Positions 50,432 through 59,161 of a DNA stretch of 64,000 nucleotides are shown here, one piece after another. This DNA is from Pseudomonas pohangensis (lineage in GTDB: Bacteria; Pseudomonadota; Gammaproteobacteria; Pseudomonadales; Pseudomonadaceae). Location: NCBI RefSeq assembly GCF_900105995.1, contig NZ_LT629785.1:2852001-2916000 (forward strand). The letters run 5' to 3'. How positions within the stretch are numbered: the first letter of the stretch is position 1; every line of letters begins with the position of its first letter. Made by a program: the position numbers and the translations under genes. The notes under the pieces are model-generated. The model had not been told where the DNA came from. It did not search any database and saw only the letters and a program-made list of their open reading frames with translations.

Positions 50432-50986
50432 TCAGGGCACCAGCATGGCCTCGGCCACCGCTTTGCGTGCGGCCTTGCCGGCCAGCTGCTCGACCAGCGT
50501 CAGGGCAAATTCCAGCGCGGTTGCCGGCCCCTGACTGGTAATGCAGTTGCCATCCACCACCACCGGCTGGTCGACAAAGGTGCAGCCACTCAAACGCTCG
50601 CTGAAAGCCGGATAACAGGTCATGCGCCGCTGTTTGAGCACCCCGTAGCTTTGCAGCGCCAGTGCAGGCGCCGCGCAGATGGCGGCAAACAACTGGCCCG
50701 CCCTGGCCTGTTGCTGCACGCGCTGTGCCAGTGGCATGTACTCCGCCAGCCGCTGTGCACCCGGCATGCCGCCGGGCAGCACGATCAGGTCGAAGTCCTG
50801 CGCCAGCACATCATTGAGCATGGCATCGGCGGTCAGACGCACGCCTCGGGAACAGGTGATCATCCGCCGGGTTTCAATACTGGCCACGACCACCTCGATG
50901 TCGGCGCGGCGCAGCACGTCGATCAGGGTCACGCTTTCGATTTCCTCAACACCATCGGCGATAGCAATCAGGGCACGCAGGGTCAT
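50432..50986 (-). CDS. DJ-1/PfpI family protein (YajL-like)
   Basis: A 184-residue DJ-1 superfamily protein. The conserved Glu lies in ADGVEEIE (about 10-17), and the nucleophilic cysteine in FAAICAAPALAL at the nucleophile elbow. Relatives act as oxidative-stress chaperones or glyoxalase/deglycase-like enzymes; the precise activity is debated. The start at 50986 (MTLRALIAIADG) is chosen over an upstream in-frame ATG because the extra residues have no family match. It is convergent with the MFS gene. Confidence 0.87.
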   Translation of the reverse strand: MTLRALIAIADGVEEIESVTLIDVLRRADIEVVVASIETRRMITCSRGVRLTADAMLNDVLAQDFDLIVLPGGMPGAQRLAEYMPLAQRVQQQARAGQLFAAICAAPALALQSYGVLKQRRMTCYPAFSERLSGCTFVDQPVVVDGNCITSQGPATALEFALTLVEQLAGKAARKAVAEAMLVP

Positions 50987-51147
50987 GGCTGGTTCCGTTT
51001 CAAATCCGTGGAGTTTTGCAGCGCGGGACAAATTCTCCGGCTGCAGGCTTGCTGGTATCATGCGCGCCTTCAGCGCCTTGCAGCCATCTCACGCATCAAG
51101 CGTGGCGTGCCTTGTGGCCAGCACAACAAGAAACCAGGGAGTTCACC

Positions 51148-52443
51148 ATGCTGGAAAAACTGTTCCAACTCAAGGCACACAACACCACGCTGCGCACCGA
51201 GGTACTGGCCGGTCTGACCACCTTCCTGACCATGGCTTACATCCTCTTCGTCAACCCGGCGATCCTCGGCGAAACCGGCATGGACAAGGGCGCGGTGTTC
51301 GTCGCCACCTGTCTGGCCGCCGCCATCGGTTCGGCGCTGATGGGCCTGATCGCCAACTACCCGATCGCCCTCGCCCCGGGCATGGGCCTGAATGCCTTCT
51401 TCACCTACACCGTAGTGCTGACCATGGGCTACACATGGCAGGTGGCACTGGGTGCGGTGTTCATCTCGGCCATGCTGTTCTTTCTGCTGTCGATCTTTCG
51501 CATTCGTGAATGGATCATCAACAGCATCCCGCTGCCGCTGCGTTCGGCGATTACTGCCGGTATCGGCCTGTTCCTGGCGCTGATTGCGCTCAAGGAAGCC
51601 GGTCTGGTGGTGGACAATCCGGCCACCCTGGTCGGTCTCGGCGACCTGACTGCTGCCGGCCCGCTGCTGGCGATTCTCGGCTTTGTGCTGATCGTCGCGC
51701 TGGATGCGCGGCGGGTAACCGGCGCGGTGATGATCGGCATTCTGCTGGTCACCGCGCTGGCCATTGCCCTCGGCGTCACGCCGTTTGGCGGCATTCTGTC
51801 GATGCCACCGTCGATCGCCCCGACCTTCCTGCAACTGGATATCGCCGGCGCCTTCGATATCGGCATGCTCAGCGTGATCTTCGCTTTCCTGTTCGTCGAT
51901 CTGTTCGACAACACCGGCACCCTGATCGGCGTGGCCAAACGTGCCGGGCTGATGGGCAAGGACGGCCATCTGCCGAAGATGGGCCGTGCGCTGATCGCCG
52001 ACAGTACGGCGGCCATGGGCGGTTCGCTGCTCGGCACCTCGACCACCACCAGCTATATCGAATCGGCTGCCGGCGTGGCTGCGGGCGGACGTACCGGTCT
52101 GACCGCCTGCGTGGTTGCCGTGCTGTTCCTGCTCAGCCTGTTCTTCGCCCCTCTCGCCGGGACCATTCCGGCCTTCGCCACCGCCCCGGCGCTGTTGTTC
52201 GTTGCCGTGCTGATGACCTCCGGTCTGGCCGAAATCAACTGGGATGACATCACCGAATCCGCACCGGTGGTGATCACCGCGCTGGCCATGCCGCTGACTT
52301 TTTCCATCGCCAACGGCATCGCCTTCGGCTTTATCACCTGGGTGGTGATCAAGGCGCTGGCCGGGCGCTACAAGGACATCAATCCGGCGCTGCTGGTGCT
52401 GGCCGCGATATTCGTCATCAAGTTCGGCTTCTTCAACGCCTAG
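51148..52443 (+). CDS. NCS2/AzgA family purine (hypoxanthine/guanine/adenine) permease
   Basis: A 431-residue inner-membrane proton symporter with 12-14 hydrophobic segments. AzgA-type signatures are LAGLTTFLTMAYILFVNP at the N-terminus, APGMGLNAFFTY (about 80-91), FLFVDLFDNTGTLIGVA (about 249-265) and LGTSTTTSYIESAAG (about 293-307). GGGAG 8 bases upstream supports the ATG at 51148. It is a single gene divergent from the DJ-1 gene. The exact purine specificity is not readable. Confidence 0.9.
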   Translation: MLEKLFQLKAHNTTLRTEVLAGLTTFLTMAYILFVNPAILGETGMDKGAVFVATCLAAAIGSALMGLIANYPIALAPGMGLNAFFTYTVVLTMGYTWQVALGAVFISAMLFFLLSIFRIREWIINSIPLPLRSAITAGIGLFLALIALKEAGLVVDNPATLVGLGDLTAAGPLLAILGFVLIVALDARRVTGAVMIGILLVTALAIALGVTPFGGILSMPPSIAPTFLQLDIAGAFDIGMLSVIFAFLFVDLFDNTGTLIGVAKRAGLMGKDGHLPKMGRALIADSTAAMGGSLLGTSTTTSYIESAAGVAAGGRTGLTACVVAVLFLLSLFFAPLAGTIPAFATAPALLFVAVLMTSGLAEINWDDITESAPVVITALAMPLTFSIANGIAFGFITWVVIKALAGRYKDINPALLVLAAIFVIKFGFFNA

Positions 52444-52463
52444 CAAACAGCCGCAGGGTGACT

Positions 52464-52526
52464 GTAGGGTGGGCTTCAGCCCACCGCCTATAAGCGCCGC
52501 AACTGGTGGGCTGAAGCCCACCCTAC
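52464..52526. repeat. 22-bp perfect inverted repeat pair of a second REP-like family
   Basis: GTAGGGTGGGCTTCAGCCCACC (52464-52485) is repeated as an exact reverse complement at 52505-52526, with 19 bases between. Each arm is itself palindromic (GGTGGGCT / AGCCCACC). The unit sits in the 102-base gap between the permease and trmA genes. It differs from the GTAGGAGCGGGC element at 47503. Confidence 0.93.
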
Positions 52527-52545
52527 GCCCCACGACAGAGTTCGC

Positions 52546-53628
52546 ATGATCAACAGAGACCCGGCAGCCTACACCGCACAGTTGCATGAAAAGCAGCAAC
52601 GCCTGACTGAACTGCTGGCGCCCTTCGGCGCCCCCGCAGCGCAGGTATTTGCCTCGCCCCGCGAGCATTACCGCCTGCGCGCCGAGTTCCGCCTGTGGCG
52701 CGAAGGCGGCCAGCAGCACTATGCGATGTTCGAGGCCGGCGACAACCGCACGCCGATCCTGCTCGAGCAACTGCCGATTGCCGGAGAGCAGATCAACGCG
52801 CTGATGCCGCGCCTGAAGAGCGCCTGGCAAGCCAGCCGGGAACTGTCGCGCAAGCTGTTCCAGGTCGAGTTTCTCACCACCCTGAGTGGCGATGCGCTGA
52901 TCACCCTGTGCTATCACCGCCCGCTGGATGCCGCCTGGCAACAGGCCGCCGAACAGCTGGCGCAGGCGCTGGGCGTGAGCATCGTCGGCCGCTCGCGCGG
53001 CAAGCGGCTGGTGGTTGGTCGCGACCATGTGCAGGAAACACTGACAGTGGCCGGGCGCAGCTTCACGTATCGCCAGCCCGAAGGCGCCTTCACCCAGCCC
53101 AACGGCGAGGTCTGCCAGCACATGCTCGGCTGGGCCTGTGACGCCCTCGGCGCGCGCGACGACGATCTGCTGGAACTCTACTGCGGCAACGGCAACTTCA
53201 CCCTGCCGCTGGCGACCCGGGTACGCAAGGTGCTGGCCACCGAGATCAGCAAAAGCGCGGTGCATGCCGCGCTGGCCAACCTGGCCGATAACGCCATCGA
53301 CAATGTGGCGCTGGTACGCCTGTCCGCCGAAGAACTCACCCAGGCACTGAATGGCGTACGCCCGTTCCGCCGCCTGGCCGGCATCGACCTTGCCAGCTAC
53401 GACTTCGGCACGGTGTTCGTCGACCCACCGCGCGCCGGCATGGACCCGGACACCTGCGAGCTGACCCGGCGTTTCCAGCGCATCCTGTATATCTCCTGCA
53501 ATCCGCAAACCCTGGCGGCCAATATCGCCCAACTTAATGACACGCACCGCATCGTGCGTTGCGCGCTGTTCGACCAGTTCCCCTGGACCGACCATATGGA
53601 AAGCGGCGTGTTGCTGGAAAGGCGCTAG
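52546..53628 (+). CDS. trmA: tRNA (uridine(54)-C5)-methyltransferase
   Basis: Makes ribothymidine at position 54 of tRNAs, and m5U in tmRNA, using S-adenosylmethionine. The 360-residue product has an N-terminal RNA-binding region and the SAM motif LELYCGNGNFTLPLA (about 206-220). The DPPRAGMD motif and the catalytic cysteine in ILYISCNPQTLAAN follow. There is no TRAM domain or iron-sulfur cluster, which separates it from RlmC/RlmD. Confidence 0.96.
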   Translation: MINRDPAAYTAQLHEKQQRLTELLAPFGAPAAQVFASPREHYRLRAEFRLWREGGQQHYAMFEAGDNRTPILLEQLPIAGEQINALMPRLKSAWQASRELSRKLFQVEFLTTLSGDALITLCYHRPLDAAWQQAAEQLAQALGVSIVGRSRGKRLVVGRDHVQETLTVAGRSFTYRQPEGAFTQPNGEVCQHMLGWACDALGARDDDLLELYCGNGNFTLPLATRVRKVLATEISKSAVHAALANLADNAIDNVALVRLSAEELTQALNGVRPFRRLAGIDLASYDFGTVFVDPPRAGMDPDTCELTRRFQRILYISCNPQTLAANIAQLNDTHRIVRCALFDQFPWTDHMESGVLLERR

Positions 53629-53698
53629 CAATCCATTGAGAATGGCTATGCCCCAGTTACCTGTTACACCAGACCAAATCGGAAGAAGCGTAAATCCT

Positions 53699-53720
53699 GT
53701 GGGAGCGGGCTTGCCCGCGA
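53699..53720 (+). repeat. Single REP element
   Basis: GTGGGAGCGGGCTTGCCCGCGA differs by one base from the REP arm at 47503-47524. No inverted partner lies within the 223-base trmA-GST gap, so it is a singlet. The gap holds nothing else recognisable. Confidence 0.9.
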
Positions 53721-53851
53721 ATGCGCTTGCAGAACTACCAACAGGCAACTGCTACGCAAGCATTGCAAGCCTGTCAGCCAATGCAGCTTGTGGCACTTGA
53801 TCCAAAGCCGTCAGAATTGGCGAAGCCCCATCACCCCAGAAGAGCAGCCCA

Positions 53852-54520
53852 GTGATCATCCTTCACCATTGCGTCAGTGCCCGCTCCTTCCGCCCCCTGT
53901 GGTTGCTGGAAGAGCTCGGGCTGCCTTATGAACTGCGCATGTGGCCGTTCCCGCCGCGCGCCATGGCCCGCGAATTCCTCAGCGAAAACCCGCTGGGTAC
54001 CGTGCCGCTGCTGGTGGACGGCGCGACACGCATGAGCGAGTCGGCCGGCATCTGCCAGTACCTGGCGGCCCGCCACAGTTCTGGCGGACTGGATGTGGCA
54101 GTCGATGATCCGGCCTTTGGCGCCTACCTCAACTGGCTGCACATGAGCGATGCCACCCTGACCTTTCCGCAGACGCTGGTGTTGCGCTATACGTATTTCG
54201 AGACCGGCGAGCGCCTGCAACCGCAGGTAGCCAGCGACTACGCGCGCTGGTTTCTAGCGCGTTTGCGCAGCGTCGAGGAGGCACTACAAAGCGCAGAATT
54301 TCTCTGCGCCGGGCGCTTCACCGCGGCGGATGTGGCAGTGGGCTATGCCCTGCTGCTGGCCGAGCATCTGGGGCTGGACCAGCAGTTCCCGCCAGCGGTC
54401 AGCGCCTACTGGGCGCGGCTCAAGCAAAGACCCGCCTACCAGCAGGCCTTGCAGATCCAGCATCAGGCTGCGCTGGATCAAGGGGTGCCTACCACTCCTG
54501 CACCGGATATCCGGCCCTGA
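53852..54520 (+). CDS. Glutathione S-transferase family protein
   Basis: A 222-residue protein with an N-terminal thioredoxin-like domain (about 1-78; ARSFRPLWLLEELGLPYEL, NPLGTVPLLVDG, ESAGICQYLA) and a helical C-terminal domain (about 85-205; FTAADVAVGYALL). A serine near position 9 or 12 (HCVSARSF) could be the catalytic residue, as in theta/beta-like bacterial GSTs. The start is a GTG at 53852 with AGAAG upstream. The substrate is unknown. Confidence 0.87.
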   Translation: MIILHHCVSARSFRPLWLLEELGLPYELRMWPFPPRAMAREFLSENPLGTVPLLVDGATRMSESAGICQYLAARHSSGGLDVAVDDPAFGAYLNWLHMSDATLTFPQTLVLRYTYFETGERLQPQVASDYARWFLARLRSVEEALQSAEFLCAGRFTAADVAVGYALLLAEHLGLDQQFPPAVSAYWARLKQRPAYQQALQIQHQAALDQGVPTTPAPDIRP

Positions 54521-54553
54521 TTCAGGCCACCCACTCGCCAGCGTGCAATTGCC

Positions 54554-54937
54554 TCAGCGACTCGACTGCCGCAGCGCGACAAAACACAAACCGACCGACA
54601 CCACTTCGAGCAACAGAGCCGTGAGGTTGAAGGTCTGCTGCAGGCCGCCATCCAGCCACAGGCCGCCGATGCGTGCCAGTGCCATGGCGCTGTAGAGCAG
54701 CACCAGCAGGGTCAGTGCCGCCCGCGTCAGGTCGACCCGGCTCATGGCCAGCAGCAGGTAGGTGGCCAGGCCGATCTGCAGGCCACCGTAATAGGCCCGC
54801 ACATCGGTAATGGCGGCCGGCGCCATCAGCAGCATGCCGCTGAGGTTGGTCATTTCTTCCGGGCGGACAAAATAGGCGATGCCCAGACCAGCCAGGACCA
54901 GCGCCTGCACGGCCAGCAGAATGCGCGAAAACAGCAT
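54554..54937 (-). CDS. Small four-helix membrane protein (DUF4345-like)
   Basis: A 127-residue hydrophobic protein with four predicted membrane helices. The DVRAYYGGLQIGLATYLL stretch in the second helix is a feature I associate with DUF4345. The start at 54937 (MLFSRILLAVQALVLAG) has GGAG 9 bases upstream and is preferred over an ATG 12 codons upstream. Function is unknown. It is convergent with the GST gene and divergent from the helicase gene. Confidence 0.7.
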   Translation of the reverse strand: MLFSRILLAVQALVLAGLGIAYFVRPEEMTNLSGMLLMAPAAITDVRAYYGGLQIGLATYLLLAMSRVDLTRAALTLLVLLYSAMALARIGGLWLDGGLQQTFNLTALLLEVVSVGLCFVALRQSSR

Positions 54938-55081
54938 GAGGCAAACTCCGTTGAAGTTGATCGCAGCGAGCATAGCAGTCTGTCATGGCGAAAATCGCGT
55001 GGTCTCGCAGGGTTTTCGCTGGGGCCGCCAGGGCGCAACAGGTAAACTGGCCACCCTTAGTCCAACCGCCGGTTGCCTGCC

Positions 55082-56425
55082 ATGACCTTTGCCGCCCTCG
55101 GGCTGATCGAGCCGCTGTTGCAGACCCTCACTGCCCTCAACTACCTGACCCCCACGCCGGTGCAGCGCGAGGCGATTCCGGCCGTGCTCAAAGGCCGTGA
55201 TTTGCTCGCCGCCGCGCAGACCGGCACCGGCAAGACCGCCGGCTTTGCCCTGCCGCTGCTGCATAGGCTGACCCTGCAAGGTCCGCAGGTAGCCAGCAAT
55301 GGCGTGCGCGCGCTGATCCTGGTGCCGACCCGCGAGCTCGCCGAGCAGGTGCATCAGAGCATCCAGACCTACGGTCAGAATCTGCCGCTGCGCAGCTATG
55401 CGGTGTATGGCGGGGTCAGCATCAATCCGCAGATGATGAAGCTGCGCAAGGGCATTGACCTGCTGGTCGCCACCCCCGGGCGGCTGCTCGACCTGTACCG
55501 GCAGAACGCGGTGAAATTCAACCAGCTGCAGGTACTGGTGCTCGATGAAGCCGACCGCATGCTCGACCTGGGCTTCTCCATAGAGCTCGACGAAGTATTC
55601 GCCGCGCTGCCGCGCAAGCGCCAGACCCTGCTGTTCTCCGCCACCTTCTCCGAGGCCATCCGGCAAATGGCCGGCAACCTGTTGCGCGACCCGCTGTCGA
55701 TCGAGGTCACCCCGCGCAACGCTGCCGCCAAAACAGTCAAGCAATGGCTGGTGACGGTGGACAAGAAACGCAAGGGCGAGCTCCTGCTGCACTTGCTTAG
55801 CACGCAGCCCTGGGGCAAGGGCCAGGCGCTGGTGTTCGTCAAAACCCGCAAGGGCGTCGATCAGCTGGAGCAGGAACTGCGCGCTGCAGGTATCCGCGTC
55901 GATGCGATCCACGGCGACAAGCCGCAAGCTACCCGCCTGCGCGCACTGGAACGCTTCAAGGCCGGCGAAGTACAGCTGCTGGTCGCCACCGATGTGGCCG
56001 CCCGCGGACTGGATATCCACGACCTGCCACTGGTGGTGAATTTCGACCTGCCGATTGTTGCCGAAGACTATGTGCACCGCATCGGTCGTACCGGCCGCGC
56101 CGGCGCCAGTGGCCAGGCGCTGTCGCTGGTGTGTGCTGACGAGGTGAACCAGCTGGCCGCCATCGAAACGCTGATCCGCCAGACTCTGCCCCGTCAGGAG
56201 CAAAGCGGTTTCGCGCCGGACCATCGCGTCCCGCTCACCGATGCCAGTGGCCAGATACTGAAAAAGCCAAAGAAACCCAAGATCAAGCCGATACCGGGCA
56301 GCGGCAACGCCGGCAAAACCGGCAAGGTGCATCTGGGCAACTGGTTCGAGGACGGCGACCAGCCCAGGGTCAAGGCGGTACGCAAGGCACCGCGACTGGG
56401 TGGCAAGCCGTCAGGCAAGCGTTGA
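55082..56425 (+). CDS. DEAD-box RNA helicase, RhlE-like
   Basis: An ATP-dependent RNA helicase of 447 residues. The Q-motif region (NYLTPTPVQREAIP), motif I AAQTGTGKT (about 45-53), Ia PTRELAEQ, Ib TPGRLLDL, II DEAD, III SAT, V ATDVAARGLDI and VI HRIGRTGRAG are all intact. A basic Lys/Pro/Gly-rich tail (about 395-447) replaces any extra domain. RhlE-type helicases act in ribosome assembly, cold adaptation and RNA decay. The exact paralogue is not assigned because pseudomonads carry several. Confidence 0.92.
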   Translation: MTFAALGLIEPLLQTLTALNYLTPTPVQREAIPAVLKGRDLLAAAQTGTGKTAGFALPLLHRLTLQGPQVASNGVRALILVPTRELAEQVHQSIQTYGQNLPLRSYAVYGGVSINPQMMKLRKGIDLLVATPGRLLDLYRQNAVKFNQLQVLVLDEADRMLDLGFSIELDEVFAALPRKRQTLLFSATFSEAIRQMAGNLLRDPLSIEVTPRNAAAKTVKQWLVTVDKKRKGELLLHLLSTQPWGKGQALVFVKTRKGVDQLEQELRAAGIRVDAIHGDKPQATRLRALERFKAGEVQLLVATDVAARGLDIHDLPLVVNFDLPIVAEDYVHRIGRTGRAGASGQALSLVCADEVNQLAAIETLIRQTLPRQEQSGFAPDHRVPLTDASGQILKKPKKPKIKPIPGSGNAGKTGKVHLGNWFEDGDQPRVKAVRKAPRLGGKPSGKR

Positions 56426-56494
56426 ACCTTGCGCTCGGCGCCAGCACCCGATCGCAGCGAGGGCGCCACTCCCGCAAGATCAAAAGCTAACCCT

Positions 56495-56517
56495 GTTGGA
56501 GCGCCGACCCGGCGCGA
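56495..56517 (+). repeat. Degenerate REP-like element
   Basis: GTTGGAGCGCCGACCCGGCGCGA keeps the GTNGGAGCG head, central hairpin and CGCGA end of the REP at 47503 but changes the stem to GCGCCG/CGGCGC by compensating substitutions. A weaker reversed relative may lie near 56453-56475. It sits between the helicase gene and the convergent acetyltransferase gene. Confidence 0.6.
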
Positions 56518-56550
56518 GTGTTTTAGAAGGGAAACATCGCGCTCAGAGCA

Positions 56551-57156
56551 CTACAACGGCCTGGTCATATAGCGGTGATTGGCGATGCCTGGCAGGGTGG
56601 AAATCCGCTCCTCCACCACGCTAAAACCCAGCCGCTCGTACAGCGCTTGCGCCTGCGGATTTTTTGCCGATACATCCAGCGCCGCGATCCGGAAACCGGC
56701 TGACCGGCCAAGCTTGAGCAAATGCTCGACCAGGCGCGTACCGATACCCTCGCCACGCATACCTTCGGCAACCCCCAGATGGGCCAGATAGAAGGTTTTT
56801 TTCGGTGGCGGCTGAATCAGCTTCTCCAGACGCAAACCATTGAGCATCACCGGCACTGCACTGACCGGGCCGTAACACAACAGGATTTGCCGGCTCGCCG
56901 TAAGCGTGTTGCGCAAATTGAGCTCACCGCTGTAGCCGGTACCCGCCGCCACCACCTTGCCACCGAGTTCACCGACCCAGTGCCGCGGGTATCCGAACAT
57001 GCCGCCGCCATCGATAAACGCCGCATGCAAGAAACCTTCGGCACTCAGGCCGGCACGCCTGAACACATAATCAAAAGCCGCCGGTCCCGAGCTATAGATC
57101 AGCGGAACGGCCTGTTCAGCATCGCGGGGTTCGGCGGGTCGAAATTTCAGCGGCAT
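56551..57156 (-). CDS. GNAT family N-acetyltransferase
   Basis: A 201-residue acetyl-CoA-dependent acyltransferase. The pyrophosphate-binding motif A is visible in LAHLGVAEGMRGEGIGTRLVEHLL (shown here by its R-GEGIGT core near residue 140). Motif B follows in ALDVSAKNPQAQALYERLGF. The N-terminal ~110 residues, including FDYVFRRAGLSAEGFLHAAF, are longer than in minimal GNATs. The substrate is unknown. The start at 57156 is the only plausible ATG. Confidence 0.85.
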   Translation of the reverse strand: MPLKFRPAEPRDAEQAVPLIYSSGPAAFDYVFRRAGLSAEGFLHAAFIDGGGMFGYPRHWVGELGGKVVAAGTGYSGELNLRNTLTASRQILLCYGPVSAVPVMLNGLRLEKLIQPPPKKTFYLAHLGVAEGMRGEGIGTRLVEHLLKLGRSAGFRIAALDVSAKNPQAQALYERLGFSVVEERISTLPGIANHRYMTRPL

Positions 57157-57385
57157 ACGGGGCTCGGCAAGGGAGTGTCTGAGCTGCGGAATCTAGCATG
57201 AATGGCTCGCTGCAGAAGTGCCTGGTCGACTCTGGACGCTGAATATCCCTGACGCGCCAGTCGCTTGATGCATAGCCCGGCCAGGCTCCGGCTTGTCAAT
57301 CTGCCGACCATCGGCCTGGTACTTGACTGGCCATAGAAATGCTAGCTGCTAAAATCAGTGACAGGCTGAATGGGGGTATGATTCC

Positions 57386-57757
57386 ATGAAAAGCATGATT
57401 GGTTTGACCGGCACTCTGGCACTACTGTTTGCCGTACAGGCTCACGCAGACGAGATGGTCAAGTGTGTCGATCCTGCGGGGCATGCCACCTATGTGCAAC
57501 ACCAGTGCCCCGACAGTGCGGTACCCAGCGACTGGATCGATGTGAACAACCTGCCGCCAAGTGGTGCCGGCATACCTACCCAGATGGCTGATCCGGCGAT
57601 TCTGGAGAACCGGCAGACGGTCAAGGTGACTGTGGTTGACAGTGGTCCCAAGCCAAGGGATTTGAGTCCGCAGTCGCCGATTCAACAAGAGATGGCAGCC
57701 AAAAGGGCCGCCCGCGCCGAGCGCATGAAAAATGAAGCAACGCGGGCCGCTGACTAG
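57386..57757 (+). CDS. Secreted DUF4124-like protein
   Basis: A 123-residue exported protein with a signal peptide (MKSMIGLTGTLALLFAVQAHA, cleavage after AHA). A short domain follows that resembles the N-terminal part of DUF4124, with two cysteines that could form a disulfide (KCVDPAGHATYVQHQC). The C-terminal half is charged (QEMAAKRAARAERMK) and probably helical. Function is unknown. A GGGGG tract 9 bases upstream supports the ATG. The 229-base gap before it holds nothing recognised. Confidence 0.65.
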   Translation: MKSMIGLTGTLALLFAVQAHADEMVKCVDPAGHATYVQHQCPDSAVPSDWIDVNNLPPSGAGIPTQMADPAILENRQTVKVTVVDSGPKPRDLSPQSPIQQEMAAKRAARAERMKNEATRAAD

Positions 57758-57801
57758 CTTTACCTGATTCTCGCCGGCATAGATGGCCGGCAGGAACCCG
57801 C

Positions 57802-59055
57802 TCAGCCAGTCGCCTTGCCGATCTGTCTCAACCAGTCGAGCATGCCTTGCCCGGCCAGCCTGCCACTGGCAAAGCAGGCGGTCAGCAGGTAGCCACCGGT
57901 CGGTGCCTCCCAGTCGAGCATCTCGCCGGCGCAAAACACGCCGGGCAGTTGCCTGAGCATCAGCTGCTCGGTCAACGCGGAGAAACACACCCCGCCCGCG
58001 CTGCTGATGGCTTCATCCAGCGGACGCGTCCTGACCAGTTGCAGCGGCAAACGCTTGATGGCTTTGGCCAGCTGTGCCGGATCAGCAAAGGTTTCGGCGC
58101 TGGCCAGCTCGCGCAACAGCCCCGCACGCACCCCGTCCAGACCCAGCTGTACACGCAAATGATTGCTCAGCGACTTGCTGCCGCGCGCTTTGCGCAGCAG
58201 ATGCTCGATCTGCTCGCAGCTTTTTGCCGGCAACAGGTCCAGCCACAAGGTGGCCGCACCCGAGCGGTTGATCTGCTGGCGAATCGCTGCCGACAAGGCA
58301 TAAACCAGGCTACCTTCCACGCCGCTGGCCGTGATGACAAACTCGCCCAGACGGACTGCCTGCCCATCCAGCGCAAGGGCACAGGACTTCACCGGTGCGC
58401 CGGCAAATTTCCCGAGAAAATGCTGGCTCCAGCCGGCCACCTCGAACCCGCAGTTGCTCGGCTGCAGAGGCTGCATGGCAACGCCGCGCGCGGCCAGCAA
58501 CGGCAGCCAGGCGCCGTCCGAACCCAGCCGCGCCCAGCTGCCACCGCCCAGTGCCAGCAGCACGGCATCGGCGCGGACTGACTGTTCACCGGCAGCAGCG
58601 CTAATGCGCAGGCTGCCATCGGCATGCCAGCCCTGCCAGCGTTGCCGTGTATGAATTCGCACGCCGTGCTCGCGCAGGCGCTTGAGCCAGGCGCGCAGCA
58701 AGGGCGCGGCTTTCATGTCGGCCGGAAACACCCGTCCGGAGCTGCCGACAAAGGTGTCGATACCCAGCCCGTGCACCCACTCACGCAATTGCACCGCGCC
58801 AAAAGCCCCGAGCATGGCTTGCAGTTGCGGCCGGCGCTCGCCATAGCGTTGAAGAAAGCTTTCCTGCGCTTCGGCATGGGTGATGTTCATGCCACCGACA
58901 CCGGCCAGCAGGAACTTGCGCCCCACCGAGGGCATGCCATCGAACAGATCAACCTGCACACCAGCCAGCGCCAGCACCTCGGCCGCCATCAGGCCGGCCG
59001 GGCCACCGCCGATGATCACGGCAGTGCCTGGATGGGAGGGTGGAGGCGTATGCAT
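57802..59055 (-). CDS. HI0933/TIGR03862-like FAD-dependent flavoprotein
   Basis: A 417-residue flavoprotein. It starts at 59055 (MHTPPPSHPGTAVIIGGGPAG); the longer open frame is antisense to the next gene. The N-terminal FAD-binding GxGxxG motif is IIGGGPAGLMAAEVLA. The family-specific GRKFLLAGVGGMNITH loop, a central insertion, and the C-terminal GVFCAGEMLDWEAPTGGYLL segment that contacts FAD are present. HI0933-like proteins are predicted NAD(P)/FAD oxidoreductases of unknown substrate. It is convergent with the DUF4124-like gene. Confidence 0.88.
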   Translation of the reverse strand: MHTPPPSHPGTAVIIGGGPAGLMAAEVLALAGVQVDLFDGMPSVGRKFLLAGVGGMNITHAEAQESFLQRYGERRPQLQAMLGAFGAVQLREWVHGLGIDTFVGSSGRVFPADMKAAPLLRAWLKRLREHGVRIHTRQRWQGWHADGSLRISAAAGEQSVRADAVLLALGGGSWARLGSDGAWLPLLAARGVAMQPLQPSNCGFEVAGWSQHFLGKFAGAPVKSCALALDGQAVRLGEFVITASGVEGSLVYALSAAIRQQINRSGAATLWLDLLPAKSCEQIEHLLRKARGSKSLSNHLRVQLGLDGVRAGLLRELASAETFADPAQLAKAIKRLPLQLVRTRPLDEAISSAGGVCFSALTEQLMLRQLPGVFCAGEMLDWEAPTGGYLLTACFASGRLAGQGMLDWLRQIGKATG

Positions 59056-59161
59056 GGCGATCCGGACTGACAGATGAGGCGGCCATTCTAGCCCATTGCG
59101 CGGGCAGATCGCCTGCCAGGGGTTATGCTTGCGGTTCTGCCTGCCTGCCCTGCGGAACATC

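Noticed and set aside
51070..53748. An 892-codon open frame on the minus strand across the permease and trmA genes
   Set aside because: It is antisense to two well-recognised genes, is rich in His, Gln, Arg and Gly as expected for the complement of GC-rich coding DNA, and shows no domain.
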